Source: Vermamoeba vermiformis (Eukaryota > Tubulinea > Echinamoebida). From it: a DNA stretch of 64,000 nucleotides. This document shows, one piece after another, positions 47,062 to 57,628 of this stretch. Where the stretch lies: assembly GCA_045837725.1 (NCBI GenBank), contig JBEWZL010000166.1, forward strand, positions 346,364 through 410,363. The letters are read 5' to 3'. The stretch's first letter is position 1. Each line of letters starts with the position of its first letter. The position numbers were made by a program, and so were the translations under genes. The notes below the pieces were generated by a model that was not told where the DNA came from, ran no database searches, and saw only the letters and a list, made by a program, of their open reading frames with translations.

Positions 47062-50000
47062 ATGTTAGCTAAAGATTTCAGAGCAAGACAGGTTCACTTG
47101 GACTTCCATACAAGCGAAGCAATACCTGGATTAGGTTCCAAGTTTGACGGAGACGCTTTTGCAAAGAGTCTGGTGAATGCAAGAGTTAATTCTATTACTT
47201 GTTTTGCTAGGTGTCATCATGGGTACGTTAAAGATTGCGTTAGGTCATTAAATAAATTTCAAAAATAATTTCCAATTTTACAATCAAATCAAAATCTTGA
47301 TTGTAGGCCTTTAAAAATAATTTACTATAGCATTATAATTAATCATTGATAAAGGTGGATTTACTACGATACCAAAAAGCACGCGTCTCGCAAACATCCA
47401 ACAATGAAGACAGATCTGTTACGAGGACAAATTGACGCCTGTCGTAAACATAATATAAAGGTGCCAATCTACGTCACCGTGCAATGGGATCATTATACGG
47501 CTAATGAGGTATGTTAAACTTGCTTCAAAACAAAAATTCTGACGTAAACAAAAGCGCGCGATCTTGTGCTCGAGATCTGACCCGCAACTTATAGTACCAT
47601 TTCGATGTAATATTGATGACTTTATTGTTATTATAGCATCCAGAGTGGCTTTGTACAAAGCCAGAAGGAGGATGGTACGGCACTCCTTTGTACCGAGCTG
47701 GATTCTACAGGTAACGCGACTTCAAACGTCTGATTTCGTAAAATTCCTCTTCAGTTCTGTAATGGTATTATATTTAATATGAATACCGGTTATTAAGACA
47801 TCCTAATGCTATTTTTGAGTCGGGCATGTTGGATCCGGTTATTCCACGAGGATTTCAAGCGTTCAAATGCCTATTCTGCGAGCCTAAATATTAATATTAT
47901 ACTTTACTAGGCCTCTTTGCGTAAATTCGCCCTATAAAGCGTTTCTGAAAGAGCATGTAGAAGAGATCATGGATCAGTTTCCAGATCTCGATGGCCTGTT
48001 CTTCGATGGTTTGAATATTTACGATTGTAACTGCAAGTACTGCAGAGAATCAATGCTCGCTAAAAATATTAACGTAAGTACCCAGATCTCACACGAGCTA
48101 ATTTTAAAAAACTCCAAAAAAGGAAAAAATACTCCAATGAATTACTTAACGCAAATCGTTCGTTAAAGAACTACTTTATTAGTAAATATTTCATTATAAC
48201 GATAATATTAATAGCTACATTTTTAGATCACGGATCCAACCGAAAGATGGAAGTTCTACAAGCAAGTCATTCACGATTTCAAGACCGAAATGACCGCGTT
48301 GATTCGAGCTAAAAATAGGTACGATTTTGTTAACAAGCGTGTTATAATCTCATTATACACGTGTGTCGTATTAATTCAAGGCCTGAAGCTAATTCTTTTT
48401 TCAGCTCCTGTTCGCTGTTTTACAATCACGGTCACGTGGGCCCGCAATTGCGACAAGTCGATCAAAGAAGGAGTCTTTACGCATCTCGAATTGGAGTCGC
48501 TGCCATCGGGAGATTACGGCTACTATCATTTTTTGATTGTCGCGAGGTAAGTTGTTTTCGGATCAGATCCGTTCTCTAAATATCTTGCCCTCCGATACTA
48601 AGGGACAAAAAAGACTAGCGGAGATACATGCCGCGGTAATCCAAAAATAATATTTCCTTATTTGGGAAAAACCGTTGTGCCATGGAGAAACTTTTGTTAA
48701 CTTCCCACGATTGTTTTTGATAGGTACGCGAGGACTTTAGGCGTTAAAAACATTATTGGTCAAACAGGAAGGTTTCATACTTATTGGGGTGACTTCCACT
48801 CGTACAAAACAAAGTAAGTCAACAACGGATCCAGATCAGGCCAAGGTATTCGCAACACCTTCTAATCATCTACTATAGGCCAGCGTTAGAGTATGAATGT
48901 TTCAGAAGCTTGGCGTTAAATGCGGGGTGCGCCGTTGGAGATCAGCTGCATCCTCATGGTCAGCTGGATAAGGCTACTTACGACTTGATTGGATCTGTAT
49001 ACAAATCAGGTAATAATATGAATGTAACCTTATATAGTACAACGTTATTGAGCATTATAATCCATGCCTATCTTGGCTAAAAATTGACACGTGCCCGAAT
49101 CCGCAACATTTTCTTTACTGTCCTACAAATCTATATGATTGTAGTTTAGTATTTTTAGTACCGAATAATATGACCATTTTGGCCTTATTGATGTCGTTCT
49201 AACGATATTTTTTGTTTGACAGTCGAAGAAAAAGAGCCGTGGTGCATCGAAACAGTGCCCGCTCGTAGACATTGCGCTTTTCAATGTCGAAGAAGTGCAG
49301 CACCGCAAGAAACAATCCGATGACGCGCCGTTAGTCCCGCCAAGTCTTATTGGCGCTGCGCGTGTGTTCCAAGAACTGCAGTACCAATTCGACGTTATTG
49401 ACAGCACGGCTGATTTCAACAAGTACAAGCTGATCGTGCTGCCGGACCGTTTGACATTTGACAATGACACGCAGTCACTTGCCACGGAAATTCACGAAAA
49501 ACTGCGAAACTTTGTCGAGCAAGGCGGCTCTATTATTGCTAGTTACAAGTCTGGCGTGGTTATCGGCGCTAATAATAGCAACAGCGATAATAAGGAACGC
49601 TTCTTATGGGAAGATATTTACGGCGTAAAAGTGGATTCGAGCCTCGAAGTCTATTCGCCCGATTACATCATCGGGGAAGGAGAAAATTTTCCTGCAGTAG
49701 AGCATGGTAAGTGTCATAATACTAGAATTTCTTATTTTCCGTTGGATCCAGTTAATTTCGGGGGAGGTGAACTAAAATTAGTGCCACTAAATTTTTTGCG
49801 CAAACTCCGGTTTTCGGAGTTGAATTCGCGTGATTAATATAAATTTACTAAAATACTCATAAAATTTATGTAGTAATGTATACTGGTGCCGTGCCTATTA
49901 CACGAACGTCAGATCAGATCGAGGTTATCGCGTCGACCGTCAAACCATTCTTCAATCGCACTTGGGACCATTTCTGCGGTCATCAACATGCACCCACTAG

Positions 50001-51317
50001 CGGCGTTAAAGGTAAGCACACATTAATTTACCGGTGACACTTGCCTAATTAGTACATTCCCTGTTGATTTTGACTTGGGCTGGTACCTCACACACTAACC
50101 CTTATTTGAGCACATTTTCATATTGACACATTTAAAAATAACCGATGGATTGTCTCGCATACGAAGATACGGAAAATAATTATATCCTTTTTGTGGTTTG
50201 CGGTACCGGAACACGCAAAAGATTTTGTGTGTCACCGTTGGCCTATTTTAAGACCAACTTTTCATGAATATTGTTTCGATTAAATGTTTAGCAATTATTA
50301 TTGGCCATTAATTAATCCTGCCGATAACTTCGAAACATAATACGGCAAAGAAATTCCTACGCTTGCTTTTGAAAAGAATTCATTTCCGCATGAAGTCTAT
50401 CGCCTTAGCCGATACTTTACCTTGATTTGTATACTTAATGAAGTTATTTAGGTAATAATGCAGTGGTCTTCAACAAGGCGACCAGGTGCATCTACTTCGC
50501 ACATCCAGTTTTCGAAATGTACAATTCTAAGGCGCCCCTATGGTGCAAGAAGTTGGTTCATGAAGCCGTAAGTATTTTTATCGCTTCCTACTTTAATTCA
50601 ACTTGTTGCCGGCAACAAATAGCGAAGGATTACATCCCTGAATTTCAAACTTTAGTGACACCGTGTCATTCTGCAACTTAATTTTATTCATTCGCGCGAA
50701 ACTGAATTACACTTAAATTGGTTAATTTCGATGAATTTAATTGCACAAGCGAATATCGAGAAAATTCTTACCCTTGGATCCAGCTCGGTTTGCACTAAAT
50801 TTTCTGCTTAGGTAAAGAAGCTCTTGCCCGATCCAGTGCTTAAAGTCGATGGCCCCAGCACCCTTATGACGACCATCAACTTGCAAGAAGAAAAAAATCG
50901 ATTAGTGGTGCACGTACTTCACTACATCCCTGAGAGACGCGGTGAACAATTTGATACGATAGAAGACGTAATCCCGCTGCACAACGTCGGAATATCTGTA
51001 AGAATGGATAATAGGTAAGTCGTTATACTATCGTTGTTGGAGTCCGCTACGCGCTCGGCAAATCCAGATTCAGCTTCCGATCTTCAAACGACATTTTTTG
51101 TTTATTTGGATAATCCTATCCGTAAAGTATAGAAATTGTGTTTTAACGTGTTTCGAATATCAAATTTAATGATTTCCTCGGTATTTGCAGAACTCCCAAA
51201 CGCGTGATCTTGGTTCCATCTGGCGAAGAAATTCCGTTCCAGAGCAGTTCGGCCAGTTATACTAGCATCACCGTGCCTAAAGTCGTGGGACATCAGATGA
51301 TCGAAATTGATTATTGA
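47062..51317 (+). CDS. Hypothetical glycoside hydrolase, GHL6-like, with beta-galactosidase trimerisation-like region
   Basis: Starts MLAKDFRARQVHLDFHTSEA. The N-terminal barrel has RVNSITCFARCHHG, HASRKHPTMKTDLLRGQIDA, KVPIYVTVQWDHYT, HPEWLCTKPEGGWYGTPLYR, DLDGLFFDGLNIYDCNCKYC, FTHLELESLPSGDYGYYHF, GRFHTYWGDFHSYKTKPALE and GDQLHPHGQLDKATYDLIG. This is the pattern of hypothetical glycosyl hydrolase family GHL6, common in bacteria. A Rossmann-like part follows (YKLIVLPDRLTFDNDTQSLA, GGSIIASYKSG), as in beta-galactosidase trimerisation domains, then a beta-rich C-terminus. No signal peptide, so probably intracellular. About twelve exons with normal introns. Two one-base shifts are needed (48461-48470 and 49246-49256). 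Bacterial origin is plausible but unproven. Confidence 0.85.
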
Positions 51318-51839
51318 TCGTTAATTCTGAGCGCAGCTCGAGGCGGAGATCAGATTTCGAACACCGTGTGTTCGAATTCACAAGCTGTCAATTAAAAAAT
51401 AGTTAGGTGTATAGTTGATTGTTTCAATAAAGCGAAACGGATCTGAAATTGAAGGGTATATGAATATACCGAGATTTATTAGCTCTCCAAGTCTCGTGCA
51501 GAACAAAATTGCTTCATGAACCTGATCCGAGTGGAGTTCTGAAGCTTAAAGAATAAGTTTACCAGGCTGAATTGGTGCCTATCCTTATGATCAAGTATTA
51601 AATATGATATCAGGATCGAATCTTTCGTTATCTAAGCCTCGCCGTCAAATGTTCCCCAAGTATGGAGTTTTCCCAAAATAACCACCGAAAGCGGAAATTA
51701 AAATGGGCATTTTTGGCCGTCACGACTATTTTTCTTCGTTCTGCTATAAGTGACACACGAAGAGCGAGTCAATTTTTTGTTTCAAAGTCATGCAGGCTCA
51801 ATAATTCAAAAAAAATTGGTATAATTATTGGCAGTCGAT
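51318..51839. other. Intergenic region
   Basis: 3' flank of the glycosidase gene, with an AATAAA signal near 51425, and upstream region of the zinc-cluster factor. A 62-codon frame at 51662-51850 has no recognisable content. Confidence 0.5.
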
Positions 51840-54800
51840 ATGAGCAATAAGAGAAATAAAAAGAGAAAGGTAGAAGAAGTACTAGAAGTGCCTAAACCAA
51901 AGGCCTGTGACAGATGCAAAGCAGTGCATAAAAAATGTAATGTGACAGGATGGCGGGTCCGGATTGCAATACTGACTTGATTTACATGCTAGGCGATGGA
52001 GAAACACCGTGCAAGCGATGCGTTGATATGGCGGAGACGTGCATCTATTCTACAAAAGTCGAAGAAACTGTGTTCGGTAAATTATTGCTATTAATTAATT
52101 TATTTCGACACTTGATTAATCAATCCTTTTATTTTAAATAACAGAGTCTCTGACGAAAAAAAATGAGCGATTAAAAAGCGAGGATGAGAAACAGATGGAG
52201 ACTAGAAAAAAATTAGAAGCCGATCTCGAAATAAAGAGACGTAAATTAGCCGAGGTGCAATCAGTAAGCATATATTATAAAATTTTTCATTTGCCGTAGA
52301 AAGAAAAGCGCGATAAAGCGTTCACCCTTTAATATTCCAAATTTATTAATTGGTGCTAAAAATATAATTCGGCAAAAATAGTAACTCGAGTAACATTACT
52401 AATGCTCTAACGATAGACCATCGAGTTGGTGCAAAATCGGGCTGCAAAATTCTATAAAGTTGGTAAACTTCAAGTCTATATCGATTGGTATTGCGCGACC
52501 GTTGGTAAAGGTTGCGGCATCCAGGTTCCGTATTCGGATGTTGGATCGTTTCTATCGGATAAAAGTACGTAACGATATTATACACAATATGAAATTGCCG
52601 ATCACCTGTTTGGAGAAACATTTCTCCTTTCCGAACTTGCACGTGCATCCGCTCGTTTTCTATCCGCGGGTAACACTGCATCCAAAATCAAAGACATATA
52701 CGCATAATTAATTTTAATAATTTGATTCACAACGACTAACTCGTTTGAATAGTTCCGATAAGAAGTGCACTCATGTCATCAATAATCGGATGTGGTGCAT
52801 TGATCATTGGAGATTTGGAACAAGCGCGTTTATGTCTTGGTGAAGCAGCGTAAGTATATTCTACGCGAATTTTAAGCCTTTTGGCAAATTTAGAGCAATT
52901 TTTAATCCTCGATCCACACCGCAGAAATTTCGCTTCAACGTACCACCCTGGCAATCAAAGGTTTTATTCACAAGAAGCCAATTTGTTCTTCAACTTGGGA
53001 TTTTACGGATTTACATCTGGCAATTGGTCTCAAAGCGCAGCCTCGTTACAAAAGCTGATGGATCTCGAGCAACAATTCTCTGAAAAATTAATGAGCGTTG
53101 AAACGTACTTGACAGCAGTGCAACAACAACAAAAACGACCGACTCTGCCTACAGACAAAGAGACACTCGAGCTCTATCAATTTAACAATATAATAACGCT
53201 AGCGACGGAAGTTTTAGAACTGCAGCTCGCGCAATCTCCAATAGATCTGATTAAAAAGAAACAACGAAGGCACGTACCATTGAATACGGTCCAAGAAGTG
53301 CGCGCTAAAGTTAGAATGGTGAGTTACCGTCAATATTTCCTTATATGGCAAATTCGTTTCAACCCAGAACTTTAATCCACACCGTCCAAAAATAGCGGAA
53401 ATTAAGTTTTTACGGGTCGTGTGATTAGTTTTAAATCTAATGCGGTTATTATAGGCTGGTTATAAAATCTACACCTTTCTACAAGCCGGAGCAATTCTGC
53501 CAACGGATGAGATAAATAAAATGTTCGCAGATCTGCTCAAAGAGGCAGGCGATGTGGATTCCATTCAAAAGTAAGTACTATAATACCGCGTAATAACATA
53601 ATATGCAACTAGCTCAATGTTATTCCTATCTCTAAGCCGGATCTAATACCCGATCTTTAGGGATCTGCTGACGCACCTAACGATGGCTGTTAGTGTATTC
53701 GCATATCATACGAGCCACCAAACATCCAAAGCCATAGAAATGGTTCGAAACATGATTCCGCTCACTGAAAAACTTATCATGCAGATGCCGTGCTACGTTT
53801 ATCCGTACGCGAACATTTTCTCCGTGCTGCCGTTCTTACACGGCTATCAACAAAATGATTTGTTAGAGAAGGTAAGTAATATCGTAAAGATAAGCAATTT
53901 ATGGAATGCGAAAGAGGACTATTTTTGGCACCTGTCATTAAAGGTCTAAGAATAGCTTTTAATTTTAAATTGCAATTAAATTCGTTATTGCCTTATTAAT
54001 AATTATGGCATTTTGCAGATCAATGCTATTTTCCGCTCTGCTCAAAGTGCACTCGGCAACTTGTGCATTCAACAACATTACGCCCTCGTCAATAACAAGC
54101 CTTTGCAACCATTTTTCTCACGCACTGTGGGAGGCTGGGGCCAGCTCAAACTGCCTGTCATTCAGTTCGGATCTGTTGCTCCGCAAGGCATGCCTTCACA
54201 AGTCCTACAAAAGAGCCCGATGATCACAAACGAAGAACTGCAACAGACCATTGGACCGACCCCGCAACCGCAGCAAGCGACGACGTACCAACAAACAAGC
54301 GCTACTAAGCGTCAGAGATTGAACCCGTCAAAGATTGAAGAAATCACAAGCACGCCGCAGCAACAAAAAAATCAAGGTCAACACGTGACTTACGGCAACG
54401 CTGCCAGGCCCGTGCAGCAACAGAGGCCTCAGTACGTTGTTGCCAGGCCACAAGAGTACTACCCTCAACACCAAGGTTACGTTCAGCCTCAACAAGCTCA
54501 ACACTATGCGCAGACGTATAATCGACAACAGTACGCTCCACAACAGTACGCGTAAGATATTTTTTTTGACACTTTGACACGTGTCACCTGACATGATATT
54601 GACGAGCGATTAGGGCTGTTGTTAACGAGACTGAAGACTCGTCTTATTCACATTCACAAGAGTACCAAGAGCCTCAACAACAACAACACTACGACCCGGC
54701 ATATGTTGTTGCATCCACCAACCAGTTCGCGTCACATCCACCTCAACCAGCATGGGCGATTACAGCAGTAGCGCAAACAGCTAATAGCAATGTATATAAT

Positions 54801-54893
54801 AACCTCCACGCAGCGCAAGATGAACTTCAACAATTGAGCCATCCTTATTATAATGTAAATACGAAACACAGCGGCAAACACGAAGAGATGTAA
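51840..54893 (+). CDS. Zn2Cys6-type (Gal4-like) transcription factor with Gln-rich C-terminus
   Basis: Start MSNKRNKKRKVEEVLEVPKP, basic and likely nuclear. The first half-cluster is CDRCKAVHKKC (C-x2-C-x6-C). About 25 residues later, CKRCVDMAETC gives the second. The loop between them is longer than the usual 5-16 residues and contains an extra Cys (GPDCNTDL). The raw sequence needs a one-base shift near 51941-51950 to join them. A coiled-coil linker follows (KKNERLKSEDEKQMETRKKL), then a helical domain through several exons (CATVGKGCGIQVPYSDVGSF, YEIADHLFGETFLLSELARA, GCGALIIGDLEQARLCLGEA, YHPGNQRFYSQEANLFFNLG, LPTDEINKMFADLLKEAG, CYVYPYANIFSVLPFLHGYQ). The C-terminus is rich in Gln, Pro and Tyr (about 54240-54890), a possible activation domain. 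An intronic palindrome lies at 54575. Confidence 0.87.
54575..54586. repeat. Intronic TGACACGTGTCA palindrome
   Basis: Perfect copy in the last intron of the zinc-cluster factor gene, about 20 nt after the donor and preceded by TTTGACACT. Confidence 0.95.
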
Positions 54894-54927
54894 AATACAA
54901 GAGAAATCATTAAAATTTGGTCTTTAA

Positions 54928-57178
54928 TCATTTGAGCGATGCTTTTGAGACAATTTTTTGCCAGAAGACGCCATTTTCTGGTTTCTTTTGGACTTGTACA
55001 AACATATTACGCAGCTTTTGCACGGCGATTGTCTCCGTCTTTTGTCGTGATTCTTTCATTTCTTCAATTTCCGCGGTTAATTTGCTGTTGGAGGCCTCAA
55101 TTAAATCCAGCGTTGACTGAAGATTGGCGGTTACTTCGTCAAGCTCATTCATTTCTCGTTGTTTCGATTCGTGCATGTCAGCAGACATTGCGTGCACTTG
55201 TTGGGTCAGATCGACTATTTTCAGTGAAATATCGTTGTTGTGGGTGCACATGAGTGATAGATCCGTCTTCAAATTTGTGATTTCTTGTTCTTTTTCTTCT
55301 AATTTTTTTTCTAAATTTTTGATATCTTGCTGTAACATTGCGTGTACTTTATTTGCGTTAGTTTGTTCATTTTCTTCAATTTCTTGGAGCTTAGCTTGTC
55401 AATTTGAAAATCTCGTCTGAGAGCTCGTCGTTCGTTTCGCCTAACAAATACTTCGTTTTTTCCATTTGCGATATTTTTCCGTTCAGAATAGTTATCTTTT
55501 CTTTCTTTTTTGCAAGTTTACTCTTCAAAGCAGTTGTAGCTTGTTCCATCGTACTTAAGTCTTGCATCAGTTTTGTAATTTGCTCTTCTTTTTCCTTGAA
55601 ATTCTTGTTCCTTTCAATGATCTGGTTCAATTTTTCTTTTTCAACGTTCGCGTTTTTCAACTGCTCTAACGTCATTTCGTACTTTTTGTTGGCTCGATTT
55701 GCTTCATTTTTCGTGTTATAAAGCTCATTTTCCAGTTTCTCGTTTTCAGCGACTAGGTTCATAATTTGTTCTTGTAATGTATTTGTTTCTTCGCGCAATT
55801 TTTCAATTTCTTCTTTCAGATCCGCAACTAGTTCATCTGATTTTGGAACGTCGTCATTCATCAACTTCACTTCAATTTGGCAACTCATCAAGTAGTTTTC
55901 GAATTCTATTACATCAACGCAAGCTTTTTTTCTCTAGGGGTTTTCTCTTGGTGCGGCGGGTGGGGCTTTTAGGTGCTCTTCAGTTAACGAATCCAATTCT
56001 TCTTTCAATTTGTTTTGAGCCTTCTTTTCATTATTAATTTCATTTTTAAGTGCTTCAATCTCTTTTTGAGCTTGTTCTTTGATCTGCTTTGAGACCGCTT
56101 CAATTTCGAGCTTGTAATTGTCTTTAAATACTTGTAACTCTTCTTTCTCCTTATTCAACGCTATTATCATCTCTTCTTGTCTGTTAATTCGCGTTTTCAT
56201 TTCTTCCAGCTCCTATTTTAAACAAAAAAACAGATCAGCTCGTTTCATAACTGGATCTGCCGTAATTTAACTCTACTGATATGATATCGGATATCGACGC
56301 ATATTGCGAAATTAGTTTGTATTTAAAGCAAAGGCGATATATTTATATATATATTTCCGGGTGCAGTTGACTTGAAATGTTCTGCAGTTGGATGCATCTG
56401 CGATCGAGTTTGCGATTTTTTAACTTACCGTTGCTTTGAAATTCCACTTGATTTCTGCAATAAAATATTATTAACGATGCAAAATTAACGTAGATAAGCC
56501 ATAATACTGACCTCTAGTTTCTCTATCATGAGATTTTTTTCTTCGAGCTCTTGTTGCAACTTCTGGACACGATGTTGCTCGAGTTCGACTTGGTTCTTGA
56601 AATGAACATATGAAGAGATATCCTTAGTATCAATAGATCCCTTTTCGACTGACATAATATGTAAATTAGCAAGGGAATTAAATTGGAGATCTGATCTTGC
56701 AATTTTACGTTTGATTTAATGCTCCAAAAATTGATAAATATCGTATAAATATTATATAATATGTACTTACGTCGTTCTTTGTACAATGCGACTTCTTGAT
56801 CGGCTTTTCGTTTTTCGATCGTGAGCTGGAACAGTTCTTCTTCCTTTTCTCGAAGTTGTTTTTGATATTTTTCGTTATCTCTGCCAACGCTAGCTCCAAA
56901 TAAGTCCATAATAACTGATCTCGACGATGGCATTGTCATGGATCTTTCGTATTCTTTCGGATTGCAACGTTATTATTGGGTCCAGAATTTGTTAACGATT
57001 TTTGATTATTATTTTGAGGTGCATTGGTGCTTATTTTGGGCTTTAGGGCAAAATCAGCGCCTGAAAGGGCAGATTTAATAAGATCTTTCGTCTCTGAACT
57101 TGCTCTCGTGGGTGAAGGGCCGCCAAGTTCAGAAGCACTTCGTCCTCGGCCTTTTGGCTGTTCTTTTGTTGTGGTCAT
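54928..57178 (-). pseudogene. Degenerate coiled-coil paralogue (copy A)
   Basis: Start MTTTKEQPKGRGRSASELGG at 57178 is nearly the same as copy C (60773). The first exon shifts frame near 56960-56985 before MTMPSSRSVIMDLFGASVGR. Later exons match copy C closely (RQEEMIIALNKEKEELQVFK, KEIEALKNEINNEKKAQNKL). At 55900-55950, however, SLTEEHLKAP runs into an unrelated stretch with a stop. About 200 residues present in copy C are missing before EEIEKLREETNTLQEQIMNL resumes. Another shift is needed near 55394-55402. The C-terminus, ending IVSKASLK at 54928, has no membrane segment, unlike copies B and C. Deletion plus missing anchor argue for a decaying or truncated copy, although some shifts may be assembly errors. 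Confidence 0.65.
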
Positions 57179-57226
57179 TTATAAATGAATGGTAAAAAAT
57201 AATTGAAAGAATTAATAGACTAAAAT

Positions 57227-57459
57227 TTATTTGGTGTCAATCACACTGACAATTCGTTTGGAAACAAGACCCGCGCATGTGTTAGTAGACCACAAGAGTG
57301 CCACGATACCCTTCAGGTCGTCTTCAATAGTCAGTTTGCATTCCCATGTATGAAGTGCTTCTTGACTTCAACACGATCCTTGTTCCTAAAACGGATTCGC
57401 AACAATGAATCTCTAGGAAAGAAATCGTTGATTTCCGATTCCTTGGTCAGAGCATTCAT
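57227..57459 (-). CDS. Small protein of unknown function (about 77 residues)
   Basis: From ATG at 57459 the frame reads MNALTKESEINDFFPRDSLL, RIRFRNKDRVEVKKHF. After a one-base shift near 57347-57362 it continues HTWECKLTIEDDLKGIVALL, WSTNTCAGLVSKRIVSVIDT and stops at 57227. Codon use and the mix of charged and hydrophobic residues look coding in both halves, and no stop interrupts either part apart from the shift. It lies alone between the two minus-strand coiled-coil genes. No signal peptide or known family recognised. It could also be the last exon of a longer gene, but no upstream exon was found. Confidence 0.45.
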
Positions 57460-57628
57460 ATTAATACTAATTGCAACACCTGCTCTTCGAATCCCGAAAT
57501 TAACTCAGCTGTTCATTGCACCACTTGTACTGGATTTTACATTAAGGCAGATCTCGAACGTTCTAACATTTTTGTTAAATGACTATATTATTATTGTTAT
57601 TTACAAGCCAAATTTCCGATTTTTACAG

